Below, one piece after another: positions 10,801 to 20,734 of a stretch of 64,000 bases of DNA. The position numbers and the translations under genes are program-made. This stretch comes from Bacteroidia bacterium. Lineage in GTDB: Bacteria > Bacteroidota > Bacteroidia > UKL13-3. The notes under the pieces were generated by a model that ran no database searches, had not been told where the DNA came from, and was given only the letters and a program-made list of their open reading frames with translations. Each line of letters opens with the position of its first letter. Within the stretch, counting starts at the first letter, position 1. The stretch covers positions 1-64,000 of the forward strand of contig JAIOYZ010000014.1 in assembly GCA_021740845.1 (NCBI GenBank), read 5' to 3'.

Positions 10801-13465
10801 AAAATGCGAAGGAAGTTCAGGGAATTTTGTGACAGGAGTTGTTTCTGATTTTCCTATAATATATCAATGGATAAAAGATGGAGTTGAATTGCCAGGTAGA
10901 AATATAGATTCTTTGAACTTGGATACGATACAACTTTCGGATACTGGCTATTACCAAGTAAGAGTAATTTCTGGTTGCGATACTTTGTATTCAGATTCCG
11001 CTACGCTATCAGTTATAAGGAATACCCAAATTGTGCTTGAACCAATTACCAATAACAGGTGTTTTGGCGACCAGTTTTCATTTACAGTTGAGGCTACAGG
11101 GTCTGATTCTTTGAGTTATCAATGGTATAAAAATGGAATGCCTTTATTTGGTGAAGTTGCTGATTCACTATTAATTTTTTCTACTCAATTCTCGGATACA
11201 GGAAATTATTATGTTTCTGTATATGGCGCATGTGGCCATGTAAGTTCGGATACTGTGAAGCTGAATATGAATACGCCACTGCAATTTACCCAGCAGCCAA
11301 ATTCCTCAATTGTTTGCCTTTATTCTGATTGGACTGTTTATGCAAATGGAACAGGATTTAACACCTATCAATGGTATAAAAACAATGGAATATTGGCAGG
11401 AAAAACAGCAGATTCTTTGGTTCTTGCCAACCTGAATTATGCAGATACAGGAAGCTATTTTGTGATAGGGATTGGAGCTTGTGATAGCCTTTTTTCTGAT
11501 ACTATTCAAATTACAACACCCCAATTATTGTCGGTTACAAAACACCCAATAGATATTATTTCGTGTGCGGGAAATACGGTAAAATTTATTTCCGAGATTG
11601 TTGGTGCTGGGCCAATAAGCTACCAATGGAACAAAGATGAGAACCCAATTTTGGGTGCCAATTCAGATTCATTGGTCCTTTCTTCAATTACCCTTTCTGA
11701 TACTGGTTATTATCAGCTTTATGCGGTATCAGCTTGTGATACTATTTTTTCTGATCCAGCTCGATTGGAATTGGATGGAATGCCAAGTATTGTTGGTTCG
11801 AACCAAGTTTTTGAGAAATGTTTATTAGAGAGTTTTTTACTAAAAGTAAACAGCACAAGTACTTCGCCAATTACCTTTCAATGGAATAAAAATGGATTGC
11901 CAATTTTAAATGCAATAGCCGATTCTTTGTTTATTCCAACTGTTGCAGCAAATGATACAGGCACCTATACTGTAACTGCAACTGGCCTTTGTGGCACAGT
12001 AAATTCTGATCCTAGTTACCTGCAATTAGCGCCCAATACAAGTGTAAGCAAGCAACCAAGCGATTTAACAAAATGTATTGGCGATGATGTTTTATTAATT
12101 AGCAGTGGTTTAGCAGCTACAAAAATTGAATGGTTTTCGGTTACCCGTGGATCGCTTAATGTATTTTCAGACACATTAAAAATCAGTTCAATTCAAGCAA
12201 ATGATGAAGACTTATATTTTGCCCAAATTTCTGGAAATTGCAATTTGGTTGAAACAGATACTGTTGGACTAACCGTTAGAAGTTTACCAATTGGAACCTT
12301 GCCCGATACTAGCAAGATCTGTGTAAATGCGAGTACTATTTCAATGCCTGGTTTTTCAAATTATTTATGGAGCACAGGCTCTATTAGTTCCTCAACAAAT
12401 GTTGTTACAAGTGGAAAGTATAAGGTTTGGTTTACAGATAATTTTCAGTGTAGAAATACTGATTCTACGGAGGTTATAATCTTGCCATTGCCAGGTGTAT
12501 ATGCAGGTGAGGACACAGTTTTTTGCAATGAATTGCAGCTTCAATTGAATGGAGTTGCAAAGGATTATAACAATGTTTTATGGACCTATACTGGAAATGG
12601 AAATTTTAGCAACCCTACTTCGGTTCAAACCATATTTATACCCCAAATAGCGGCTGGGGAATTGGGAATAATTACCTTAAGTGCAACCAATAATTGCGGT
12701 GAACAAAGTGATTATTTACTTGTGAATTTAAGCCCAAAGATTTTGGCAAATTTTGCACCCGAAGACACCTTAGTATGTGAGAATAGCGCACCTATTTTGC
12801 TTGTACCAGAAAGCACGGGAGGTTTATTTACTGGCCTATATGTTTCTGGTAATTTGTTTGATCCAAAAGCGGCTGGTAAGTATTTGGTTCAATACGAAAT
12901 TGAAGACAATGGCTGCAAAGATTTACAAGAACGTTCAATTGAAGTCTTAAAAACTCCGGTAGCCCAATTTGATTTTTCGCCAAAACCACCAACAATTGAT
13001 TTTCCTGTTGTATTTCAAAACAACTCTTTATTTTCAAATACATTTTTGTGGGATTTTGATTTTGGGAATACAAGTAATTTGGATAGCCCAGAATTTCACT
13101 TTGAAAAGGAAGGAATTTATACTATTCAATTAACTGCTTATAATTCTATTTGTTATGATACCACAAGCCAAAGTATTCTTTTGTTAGGAAGCAATTTTAT
13201 TTGGGCTCCCAATGCCTTTACGCCCAATGGTGATGGCACCAACGAGAGGTATCATGTAATTTATAAAAACAGTAAACCTGCTACCATATCCATTTATAAC
13301 CGTTGGGGAGAATTGATGTATCGGTCCAACAATTTAAGTGAAGGATGGGATGGGAATTACAAGGGCAATCCTTGCAAATCTGATGTGTATTTTTATGTGG
13401 TTGAATATTTAGACAACCAAAATGCAACCAAATTATTAAAAGGAAATATCACCTTGTTGCGTTAA
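7850..13465 (+). CDS. Giant secreted Ig-like repeat protein with T9SS type B (gliding-motility-associated) C-terminal domain
   Basis: About 13 YQWYKNG...DSL...DTGxYxV...CD Ig-like repeats, a PKD-like segment, and C-terminal FIWAPNAFTPNGDGTNERY...ISIYNRWGELMYRS...WDGNYKG...DVYFYVVEY; TTG start is tentative. Confidence 0.85.
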   Translation: MVLINKGNLLFLLTMLWTNIHAQTVYCPPNINFENNNFSGWTLYTGGCCPINTPTLSGPVAGRHTITSGTGLDPYGLFPVVDPAKGLYSLKLGNNSVRAQAERARYYVHVPSNLNNYSLLLKYAVVLENPSHTPADQPRFEIKAYDSITGVPISCAQFSFVASSVLPGFSLSTLGSNVYYKPWSLASLNLSGFAGRTVAVDFASGDCDRGRHFGYGYVDVNCVLFEVSSVACKGTLTSTLTAPPGYQHYRWYDSTLTTLLDTNQVASVPTPATFNKYTVVLTAYPGFGCDDTLSTTLYVSDTKVVVANDTLICKNKAIQLVDTATSNARFEPLSFSWSPSVNLSCSTCLNPIASPGVQTKYVLSVTDNNGCVVKDSLTISIRSDSIVLQPQNVLVCKGQPALFRVSMSGVGPYTYQWRKNGIPIASTNNDTLSLTTVAYSDTGNYSVLINWGCDSLLSNSVYLRTLPGIQLLEQPESLEKCLGKSATFFVEAHSSAPIVYQWKRNGVIIPGANLDSLFLTSISPIDLGYYQVILTSICDTIYSDTARLRLLSPPSIEEQPLSKVQCIGDTFSIKVKVEGGPVQYQWMKNGVPIPGKILDSLLFSPVLHIDSGSYSVRVIGECDTLLSSVAVISLNSPPSISLQPNSFTGCLGSNQTFKVNSIGASSYQWYKNGNSILGATLDSLIINGIQASDTGNYFVTVKGNCDSINSIEVKLGIYMAPQILVQTDSLNVCEGGSGLMKVLIGDITGVSLQWLKGNSILSNEQNDTLNFTNIGSSDTGYYRLRIISICDTLYSDSVKLSLLPKTQIVLEPQSEIRCLEDTFSLKTLAIGFGAINYQWYKNNTAIIGQQLDSLVFTSAAFADTGSYFVIAQGNCGIDTSLEAHVFLNTPPQILVQPDSIFVCKNETGSLRVLALGASSFQWYHNGVILPGEIKDTLFINSVMDADTGNYFVSIKGNCDSLLTREVYIAYKPKPVISFEPISMQKCEGSSGNFVTGVVSDFPIIYQWIKDGVELPGRNIDSLNLDTIQLSDTGYYQVRVISGCDTLYSDSATLSVIRNTQIVLEPITNNRCFGDQFSFTVEATGSDSLSYQWYKNGMPLFGEVADSLLIFSTQFSDTGNYYVSVYGACGHVSSDTVKLNMNTPLQFTQQPNSSIVCLYSDWTVYANGTGFNTYQWYKNNGILAGKTADSLVLANLNYADTGSYFVIGIGACDSLFSDTIQITTPQLLSVTKHPIDIISCAGNTVKFISEIVGAGPISYQWNKDENPILGANSDSLVLSSITLSDTGYYQLYAVSACDTIFSDPARLELDGMPSIVGSNQVFEKCLLESFLLKVNSTSTSPITFQWNKNGLPILNAIADSLFIPTVAANDTGTYTVTATGLCGTVNSDPSYLQLAPNTSVSKQPSDLTKCIGDDVLLISSGLAATKIEWFSVTRGSLNVFSDTLKISSIQANDEDLYFAQISGNCNLVETDTVGLTVRSLPIGTLPDTSKICVNASTISMPGFSNYLWSTGSISSSTNVVTSGKYKVWFTDNFQCRNTDSTEVIILPLPGVYAGEDTVFCNELQLQLNGVAKDYNNVLWTYTGNGNFSNPTSVQTIFIPQIAAGELGIITLSATNNCGEQSDYLLVNLSPKILANFAPEDTLVCENSAPILLVPESTGGLFTGLYVSGNLFDPKAAGKYLVQYEIEDNGCKDLQERSIEVLKTPVAQFDFSPKPPTIDFPVVFQNNSLFSNTFLWDFDFGNTSNLDSPEFHFEKEGIYTIQLTAYNSICYDTTSQSILLLGSNFIWAPNAFTPNGDGTNERYHVIYKNSKPATISIYNRWGELMYRSNNLSEGWDGNYKGNPCKSDVYFYVVEYLDNQNATKLLKGNITLLR

Positions 13466-13476
13466 TTTTTTCTTTC

Positions 13477-13486
13477 GGTTTGAACC
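13477..13486 (-). repeat. Iterated motif copy 12 nt after the T9SS-B gene stop
   Basis: TTTCGGTTTGAACCAAAG. Confidence 0.85.
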
Positions 13487-13536
13487 AAAGAAAAGTGAAA
13501 AAAAATCTCTTGATTTGAAGAATATCTAATTAAATT

Positions 13537-14031
13537 TTGATGGTGAAAAAAGGTACCATTTACTGTTTATTTATTGTTTTCCTTTTTGTTGGGTGCAATG
13601 CTCGTTATTCTTATTTAAGTAAGGTAAAAGGCATCCCCAAGAAAGGCAGTATTAGAGTTGAGATAACAAATAAAAGTGGGAGTTTATTGGATGCTCAATT
13701 TGAAAATGAAGTTGGAGAATACATATACAACCGCCTACGGAAAGAAGGGTTTCATTTAACTGATAAGAATCCGAAGTATTTGTTAAAAGTTGAAATGGAG
13801 GTAGATTCCTCCCTAAATCATGGAATTGCCTTTGCAGGACCTGGTCCAGGATCCTATGCTTATTCTAGAATGAGCAAGGGAATTGACTTGCAAATGGAAG
13901 CAAGGATGCTAAATTCTAATTCATTTGTTTGGGAAGACCGATACAATTTGTATTTTTTCAATGAAAAAAAGAGGGATTTAAAGCGTTGTAAAGGAGTAAT
14001 TAAATACATGCTTTCTGGATTTAAGCCATAA
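13537..14031 (+). CDS. Putative lipoprotein (DUF4136-like)
   Basis: Lipobox-like FLFVGCNA after signal peptide; family assignment tentative. Confidence 0.45.
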   Translation: MMVKKGTIYCLFIVFLFVGCNARYSYLSKVKGIPKKGSIRVEITNKSGSLLDAQFENEVGEYIYNRLRKEGFHLTDKNPKYLLKVEMEVDSSLNHGIAFAGPGPGSYAYSRMSKGIDLQMEARMLNSNSFVWEDRYNLYFFNEKKRDLKRCKGVIKYMLSGFKP

Positions 14032-14053
14032 GAATAATAGATAAAGATAAATA

Positions 14054-14374
14054 ATGAAAAAATATAAAACATTGAGAGAGTTCTATCCTTACTATTTAAA
14101 CGAGCACAAAGATGCTACCTGCCGTGCTTTACATTTTACGGGTACTTCCTTGTTTTTTGTTTTTTTAATGGGCGCATTTTTGTTTCATAATTTAAACATT
14201 CTTTGGTTGTGTCCGCTTTCTGGCTATGGGTTTGCATGGGTTGGGCATTTCTTTTTTGAGAAGAATAAACCAGCTACTTTTCAATATCCACTTTTTAGTT
14301 TGCTTAGCGATTTTAAATTGTATTTTGAAATAGTTGCTGGAAAGGAGAAAATTAATCCTACTAATTTGCAGTAA
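14054..14374 (+). CDS. Mpo1-like (DUF962) membrane protein
   Basis: FYPYYLNEHKDATCRALHFTGTSL...GYGFAWVGHFFFEKNKPATFQYPLFSLLSDFKLY pattern. Confidence 0.8.
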   Translation: MKKYKTLREFYPYYLNEHKDATCRALHFTGTSLFFVFLMGAFLFHNLNILWLCPLSGYGFAWVGHFFFEKNKPATFQYPLFSLLSDFKLYFEIVAGKEKINPTNLQ

Positions 14375-14453
14375 TTTTTTTTTAGGTAACAAGTGTTACC
14401 CTATAAAAGTTGTCATTGACTTAGATTCGTTTGTAAAATAATCATAAGCAAAC

Positions 14454-16010
14454 ATGAAAAAGTCTTTTGTTACTCTTCTTTTCTTACTGCCATTAATAAG
14501 TTTTGGGCAATTTACTTTTAAATTAAATCCATTAAATATTGCAGGTTTGCCAGGATTGCAATCCTATAGTTTTGCTCAAATCGACGGAAAAATAATCTTA
14601 ATTGGCGGTCGTTTGGATGGACTACATCAAAGACAACCCTTTGCTTCATTTGCAGCAGCTAGTAACAATACTACTATTTATATGATTGAACCTAGTACAG
14701 GCAAAATTTGGAACAGCGCCCTTTCTGCCTTACCTACTGGTTTACAAGAGCAATTGCAATCTACCAATATGCAATATTTCCAGCATCACGATACCTTAAT
14801 TTTGGTTGGAGGTTATGGTTATTCCGCTACTGCAGGTAACCATATTACTTTTCCAAATGTAACTACCGTTTCAGTTTCAGGTTTAGCCAATGCAATCGAA
14901 AAGGGAGAAAGCATTGCGCCTTTTTTCAAGCAAATTATTAATCAAAATTTGGCGGTAACTGGTGGTCATTTAGAGATGTTGAACGATACCTTGATTTTAG
15001 TTGGAGGAAATAGATTTGATGGAAGGTATAACCCAATGGGAAATCCTACCTATACCCAGCATTATACCAATGAGGTGAAGAGATTTGTGTTAACAGAAAG
15101 TGCTGGTACTATTTCTGTTTCTCATTACCAAACTTGGTACGATTCATTGGAGTTGCACCGCAGAGATTACAATTTAACACCGGCTATTTTTGATACTAAT
15201 GAATTAGGTTTTACCGCCTGGTCTGGAGTATTTAGATACGATGTTGATTTGCCGTATTTAAATAGCGTTGATATTAAGAATAATGGTCCAATTGCTCAAC
15301 ATAGTTTTGAGCAAAAATTAAATCAATACCATACTGCTAATTTAACCATTTATGATTCGGAGAATAAGGAACTAAATACCGTGTTTTTTGGCGGAATAGG
15401 ACAATACTATTATTCGAATGGAACTTTAGTTAGAAACGATAGCGTTCCTTTTGTAAAGACTATTAGCAGAATAAAAAGAAATGCCTCTGGTGTAATGGAG
15501 GAAAGTGCGATGAGCCTAGAAATGCCAGGTTATTTAGGAGCAAGTGCAGAAATGGTGTTGAATAGCAATATACCTCAATATGCAAACAGAGTAATTAAGT
15601 GGAATGAATTGAATGGTGATAGTGTTTCATTGGGTTATATTGTTGGAGGAATAAACAGTACTAAAGCCAATATCTTTTTCATCAATAATGGCACGCAAAG
15701 TAGTGCATCTTCTACCTTGTATGAAGTTGTTTTGGTAAAAGATGCTAGCACTGGTTTGACACCTTTGCGCAAAACAGGATTTAACTTACAAGCATATCCA
15801 AACCCTACAGGAAATAAAGTTTATTTAGAACCAATACCCGAAGCTACAGATGAAATATTATTGAGTAATTTGAAAGGTGAGGTATTAACTGGTTATACTA
15901 TTAATTCGCTAACTGGCGCATTAGATTTATCTGAATTATCGCAAGGAATTTACCTTTTACGTGTTAAAACGCAAATGGGTTTGCAGCAACTTAAGTTGGT
16001 AAAGAATTAA
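14454..16010 (+). CDS. Secreted protein with T9SS type A sorting domain; Kelch-like segments possible
   Basis: Signal peptide; LILVGG/IILIGGR segments; C-terminal YPNPTGNKVYLE...LSQGIYLLRVKTQMGLQQLKLVKN. Confidence 0.75.
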   Translation: MKKSFVTLLFLLPLISFGQFTFKLNPLNIAGLPGLQSYSFAQIDGKIILIGGRLDGLHQRQPFASFAAASNNTTIYMIEPSTGKIWNSALSALPTGLQEQLQSTNMQYFQHHDTLILVGGYGYSATAGNHITFPNVTTVSVSGLANAIEKGESIAPFFKQIINQNLAVTGGHLEMLNDTLILVGGNRFDGRYNPMGNPTYTQHYTNEVKRFVLTESAGTISVSHYQTWYDSLELHRRDYNLTPAIFDTNELGFTAWSGVFRYDVDLPYLNSVDIKNNGPIAQHSFEQKLNQYHTANLTIYDSENKELNTVFFGGIGQYYYSNGTLVRNDSVPFVKTISRIKRNASGVMEESAMSLEMPGYLGASAEMVLNSNIPQYANRVIKWNELNGDSVSLGYIVGGINSTKANIFFINNGTQSSASSTLYEVVLVKDASTGLTPLRKTGFNLQAYPNPTGNKVYLEPIPEATDEILLSNLKGEVLTGYTINSLTGALDLSELSQGIYLLRVKTQMGLQQLKLVKN

Positions 16011-16092
16011 GAATAAACTTCCAAAAGCTTGTTGAATTGACTTGCTTATTTTGAGAAGTTTTTACCTATCTTGTTGAGCTAAACATTTAGGT

Positions 16093-16929
16093 ATGATTAA
16101 CTATAATCCCAAGGATTGGTTTGGGTTAATTTTTAAATTTCATAAAAGTGACACCTTCCGAAAATTATTTTGGGTAATTATTTCGCTTGCCTGCTATTCT
16201 TTAATTCTAGCATATTTAGAAATCGAGGTTTATAAATTAGACTTTAGTTCTACGCCAGCGCTTCATTCTATTTTAGGATTTGTATTATCTATATTGTTGG
16301 TGTTTAGAACCAATACGGCTTACGATCGATGGTGGGAAGGACGCAGGTTATGGGGGAGTTTGGTTAATAATTCAAGAAGTTTATCTTTAAAATTAAAGAG
16401 TTTGGTTCAAACCGAACCCAGCCAAACATACAAAGAATTGCAAGAATGGATTGCTTTATACCCAAGTGTTTTGACCCAACATTTGCGCTCAAAAAAAGCC
16501 AAAGATAATCGCATTCCAGAAGCAGTTCATCAGCCCAATTTTGTACATGGGAAAATTCATCAATTGGTTCAAACCTTAAAAAAAGAGCAGCACCTAAGCG
16601 ATACACATTTGTTGTTTTTGGATACTGAACTAAGAGCCTATTCTGATATTTGTGGAGCCTGTGAGCGAATCAAAAACACACCCATTCCATATAGCTATAG
16701 CTTGTTTTTAAAGAAGTTTATTTTCATTTATATTATTACCATGCCGTATGGTTTTATTAAAGAATTTGGGTATGGAATTATTTTAGCAACCACCTTTGTT
16801 TTTTATGTTTTAGCCAGCTTGGAATTAATTGCAGAAGAGATTGAAAATCCGTTTGGGGAGGATGCAAATGATTTGGATTTGGAGCAAATATCAAAAACGA
16901 TAGAAAATAATATAAAAGAAATTGCTTAG
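16093..16929 (+). CDS. Bestrophin-family (UPF0187) channel protein
   Basis: ALHSILGFVLSILLVFRTNTAYDRWWEGRRLWGSLVNNSRSL pattern. Confidence 0.88.
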   Translation: MINYNPKDWFGLIFKFHKSDTFRKLFWVIISLACYSLILAYLEIEVYKLDFSSTPALHSILGFVLSILLVFRTNTAYDRWWEGRRLWGSLVNNSRSLSLKLKSLVQTEPSQTYKELQEWIALYPSVLTQHLRSKKAKDNRIPEAVHQPNFVHGKIHQLVQTLKKEQHLSDTHLLFLDTELRAYSDICGACERIKNTPIPYSYSLFLKKFIFIYIITMPYGFIKEFGYGIILATTFVFYVLASLELIAEEIENPFGEDANDLDLEQISKTIENNIKEIA

Positions 16930-17521
16930 CCTTTTTGAAAATAGGTCGCCCGGGATACCAGATGAAAGCAATTTGCAGCTATTACCTCAATTTGGAGAAA
17001 CCAAATGGGCTAATAAAATATACAAACAACTAAGAGATGAAATTGAATGGGATCAATACCACATTCAAATATTTGGAAAGCGAATGCCCCAACCGCGTTT
17101 AACTGCTTGGTATGGCGAAACTAATGCAGCCTATTCCTATTCGGGTATTCAGCTAATTCCAAAGGTTTTTACACCCTGTTTATTAAAGATAAAGGCACTT
17201 GTTGAAGAAGTGTGTGAGCAAAAATTTAACAGTGTTTTGTTGAACCTATATCGCAATCAAAATGATAGTATGGGTTGGCATAGCGATGATGAAAAGGAGT
17301 TGGGAGAAAACCCAGTTATTGCCTCCTTAAGTTTGGGTGAAACTCGTGTTTTTCAAGTTAGGCATAAAACTCAAAAAGCACTCAAAGGTAAGTTGGAACT
17401 TACGCATGGAAGTTTGCTTATTATGAAAGGAGAAATGCAAAGCAATTGGCAACATGCGGTTCCAAAATCTCGGAAAGAATGTGGGCCAAGAATTAATTTA
17501 ACTTTTCGTAAAATTTATTAG
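16922..17521 (+). CDS. AlkB-like 2OG-Fe(II) dioxygenase
   Basis: MPQPRLTAWYG...LNLYRNQNDSMGWHSDDEKELG...IASLSLGETRVFQVRHK...INLTFRKI. Confidence 0.88.
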   Translation: MLSLFENRSPGIPDESNLQLLPQFGETKWANKIYKQLRDEIEWDQYHIQIFGKRMPQPRLTAWYGETNAAYSYSGIQLIPKVFTPCLLKIKALVEEVCEQKFNSVLLNLYRNQNDSMGWHSDDEKELGENPVIASLSLGETRVFQVRHKTQKALKGKLELTHGSLLIMKGEMQSNWQHAVPKSRKECGPRINLTFRKIY

Positions 17522-17528
17522 GGCAAGC

Positions 17529-18317
17529 TTACAAATCCATTGCTGTTGCTACCAACTCAGCAATGTCTTTCACCTCAATTTCTGCTTCTTTGTTGTGGTG
17601 TTTAATTCCGTCTCTAAGCATAGTCATGCAAAACGGACAAGCAGCTGCTACTACATTTGGGTTAGCCTCTAACATATCGTCTGCACGTTCTATGTTCACC
17701 TCTTTGGTTCCTTCTTCTGCTTCTTTAAACATTTGTGCACCACCTGCGCCACAGCATAAACCATTGGCTTTGCTACGTTTCATTTCTACCAAAGCGCCGT
17801 CTAATTTTTCAATAATTTCTCTAGGAGCTTCGTAAATATTATTGGCTCTTCCAAGGTAACAGCTATCGTGGTAAGTAATTCTTTGTCCGGCAAAGGCACC
17901 ACCTTGAATGCTAATTTTTCCTTGAGAAAGAAGTTGATTGATTAATGTGGTGTGGTGTAAAACCTCATATTCTCCACCTAAGGATGGATATTCATTTTTA
18001 AGGGTATTGAAGCAATGAGGGCAGGCAGTAACAATTTTCTTGATGCCATATGCATTTAATGTTTCAATATTTTGCATGGCCATCATTTGAAACAGAAACT
18101 CATTTCCAGCACGTTTAGCTGGGTCTCCGGTGCAGGCTTCTTCTGTACCTAGGATGGCAAATTTTATTCCTGCTGCATGCAAAATTTTAGCAACTGCTTT
18201 GGTAATTTTTTGCGCACGCTCATCAAAACTTCCAGCACAACCAACCCAAAAAAGTATTTCAGTCTCTTCACCTGCAGCCATCATATCGGCCATGGTACGT
18301 ACTCTAAATTCGCTCAT
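17529..18317 (-). CDS. CCG-domain Fe-S oxidoreductase subunit (HdrB/GlpC-like)
   Basis: ACPHCFNTLKNEYP, CYLGRANNIYEAPR, LCCGAGGAQMF, AACPFCMTML. Confidence 0.8.
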   Translation of the reverse strand: MSEFRVRTMADMMAAGEETEILFWVGCAGSFDERAQKITKAVAKILHAAGIKFAILGTEEACTGDPAKRAGNEFLFQMMAMQNIETLNAYGIKKIVTACPHCFNTLKNEYPSLGGEYEVLHHTTLINQLLSQGKISIQGGAFAGQRITYHDSCYLGRANNIYEAPREIIEKLDGALVEMKRSKANGLCCGAGGAQMFKEAEEGTKEVNIERADDMLEANPNVVAAACPFCMTMLRDGIKHHNKEAEIEVKDIAELVATAMDL

Positions 18318-18391
18318 ATTATTTTCTTTTTTAAAACAAAAGGTCTTTCGCCCAGTTATTTAATCATTTTAAATTCTTTAAAAAGTCGGTG

Positions 18392-19696
18392 TTATTCTTG
18401 TGTCCAATTAGCTCTATCCATTGGGCTAAATTGCCAAGGTGCTTGGTTGTTTTCCATATTGGTAAACATGCTATTGATAGGCGCTGGAGCAGAACTTTGT
18501 TCCATTACTTTAAAGCGGCGCATTTCTACAATAATTTCCATCGGATTGATATTAATTGGGCAAGCTTCTACACAAGCATTACACGTATTACAAGCCCAAA
18601 GTTCTGCCTCAGAAATATAAGAATGCAAGTTCTTTTGATCGTCTACAAAGCTTCCATTATTGGCATCAATATTCTTACCCACTTCATCTAATCTATCGCG
18701 GGTGTCCATCATAATTTTACGAGGAGAAAGCACTTTACCAGTTTGGTTTTGCGGACAAACACTGGTGCATCTACCGCATTCCGTGCAGGTATAGGCATCC
18801 ATTAGGTTTTTCCAAGTAAGGTCGGTTACATCCTTTACGCCAAAACTAGTTGGAGGTTCATAGCCCTCAGGAACAACAGCGCTTGGATCAAGCATTAACT
18901 TTACTTCTTGTGTAACAGAAGCCATATTGTTTAAATTTCCTTTGGCTTTAAGGTTAGAGTACCAAGTATTAGGAAAAGCCATAATTACATGGAAATGCTT
19001 GCTAAACGGCAAGTAATTCATGAACAAGAAAATGCCAATAATATGAAACCACCAAGCAATACGCTCTGTGTAAATGAGCGTTTCTGTGCTAAATAAATTG
19101 TAGATAGGAACCACCAACCAAGAGCTAATAGGGAAAGAACCCGCAGCGATATAGTGGTGAATGCCTCTTGCTTGTAAAATTTGATCTGCGGCATTCATTT
19201 TTAGAAGAGCACCCATTAGAATTATTTCAATAAAAAGAATGGTGGCAGCATCGCGGTTGGCAAAACCTTTTAATTCTGGACTCTGAAACCTAGCAAGTTT
19301 AACAATATATCTTCTCGCAAGAAAAACGATGCACGAAACCAAAACACCAAAAGCGAGAATTTCGAAGAAGCCAATTGCCACATCGTAAACCGGACCTAAG
19401 AAAGAGAGTACGCGGTGGGTTCCAAATATTCCATCAATAAGAATTTCTAGCACCTCAATATTGATTAAAATAAACCCAGCATAAACAATAAAGTGGAGAA
19501 CAAATGGAACGGGACGAACAGCCATTTTGGTTTGGCCAAATGCTACTTTGAGCATGGTTTTCCAGCGTTCTGGCTTGTTGTCTGTTAAATCAATGTCTTT
19601 GCCCAATAAAATATTTCTGCGAATTTTTCCAACATTCTTAGCAAAGAAATAGGTGGCTACTCCGCAAAGTGCAATAAAAAGTATTTGTGCAATCAT
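18392..19696 (-). CDS. 4Fe-4S dicluster membrane oxidoreductase subunit (HdrC/NarI-like)
   Basis: N-terminal TM helices; CTECGRCTSVCPQNQTGK and CNTCNACVEACPININP clusters. Confidence 0.8.
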   Translation of the reverse strand: MIAQILFIALCGVATYFFAKNVGKIRRNILLGKDIDLTDNKPERWKTMLKVAFGQTKMAVRPVPFVLHFIVYAGFILINIEVLEILIDGIFGTHRVLSFLGPVYDVAIGFFEILAFGVLVSCIVFLARRYIVKLARFQSPELKGFANRDAATILFIEIILMGALLKMNAADQILQARGIHHYIAAGSFPISSWLVVPIYNLFSTETLIYTERIAWWFHIIGIFLFMNYLPFSKHFHVIMAFPNTWYSNLKAKGNLNNMASVTQEVKLMLDPSAVVPEGYEPPTSFGVKDVTDLTWKNLMDAYTCTECGRCTSVCPQNQTGKVLSPRKIMMDTRDRLDEVGKNIDANNGSFVDDQKNLHSYISEAELWACNTCNACVEACPININPMEIIVEMRRFKVMEQSSAPAPINSMFTNMENNQAPWQFSPMDRANWTQE

Positions 19697-19728
19697 AATA
19701 TGGTCCTATCCCACAATATTACATATTT

Positions 19729-19845
19729 GGTTTGAACCAAAAAGAATTTTAGCCTTTTTTCTAAAAAATTATAGTATAAATAAGCACAAAAGGGCAATAC
19801 TCAGGTTTAAGAAAGCTGGTTTAAAAATGCAATTCGGTTTGAACC
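19729..19845 (-). repeat. Pair of iterated motif copies in one intergenic region
   Basis: GGTTTGAACC at 19729-19738 and 19836-19845. Confidence 0.85.
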
Positions 19846-19853
19846 AAATTAAT

Positions 19854-20693
19854 TTATGGTAGAACTAAATCTACACAAACGGGAAGGTGATCAGAAGGGT
19901 AAAAAGTTCCGTTATTGTCTGTGATGATTTCGAATTTCTCAAGCCTAAAGTTTGAATCCCCAAAAATATAATCGATTCGTTTGCAAACGGTGGATTTTGT
20001 TTCAAACCCCTTGAAGGTGCAGTTTTCTTGGGATTCGATGGCTTTGAAATAATCGGCAAGTATTGGCTCTGGGTTTTGTATAATGGATTGGTAGGCTTGG
20101 GTATTAGGTTCACTATTAAAATCACCAGCAAGTAGTACCGGAAATCCTTTAGCCAAATCATTTATTTTTTGGAGTATCAAATTTGCACTTTCGGTTCTAG
20201 AAACTTCTCCTAAATGATCCAGGTGGGTATTGAAAATAAACATTGATTTTTGGTTGGCATGCATTTTCACTTTTGCATAGGTGCAAATTCTAGGAAGCGC
20301 AGCATCCCAGCCAATACTGCCAATAGAATCGGGCGTTTCGGAAAGCCAAAAAGTTCCAGAATTCTCCAATTCAAAATTGGCCTTTAAGAAAAAGATGGCA
20401 GAATATTCTCCCTTTTGTTTTCCATCATCTCTTCCAATACCCACATAGAAATAGGCAGAAAGGCTTTTTTGTAAATCGAGCATTTGGCTATGCAGAGCTT
20501 CTTGAATGCAGATGATATCTGGATGTTGTTTGTTAAGCAAATCAGCTACTTTAGCCTTTCTAAATTTCCATTCGTTAACGCCATCACTCGCCGTTGCATA
20601 GCGAATATTATACGTAATTACACGAAGGTTTTGAGCCTTAGTTTGTCCAAAAAGAAGTATGGTTAGAATGAATAGGAAGGATAACTTTTTCAT
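19854..20693 (-). CDS. Endonuclease/exonuclease/phosphatase family protein, exported
   Basis: ITYNIRYATASDGVNEW...DIICIQEAL...NTHLDHLGEVSR...LLAGDFNSEPNT...SDHLPVCVDL. Confidence 0.88.
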   Translation of the reverse strand: MKKLSFLFILTILLFGQTKAQNLRVITYNIRYATASDGVNEWKFRKAKVADLLNKQHPDIICIQEALHSQMLDLQKSLSAYFYVGIGRDDGKQKGEYSAIFFLKANFELENSGTFWLSETPDSIGSIGWDAALPRICTYAKVKMHANQKSMFIFNTHLDHLGEVSRTESANLILQKINDLAKGFPVLLAGDFNSEPNTQAYQSIIQNPEPILADYFKAIESQENCTFKGFETKSTVCKRIDYIFGDSNFRLEKFEIITDNNGTFYPSDHLPVCVDLVLP

Positions 20694-20734
20694 CTTTTTT
20701 TCTTCAAATGTATAAAAAGCGGAAGAGGATTGAA

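Noticed and set aside
17563-18691. Small + strand ORFs across the Fe-S oxidoreductase genes
   Set aside because: Antisense or overlapping with well-supported minus-strand genes; low-complexity translations
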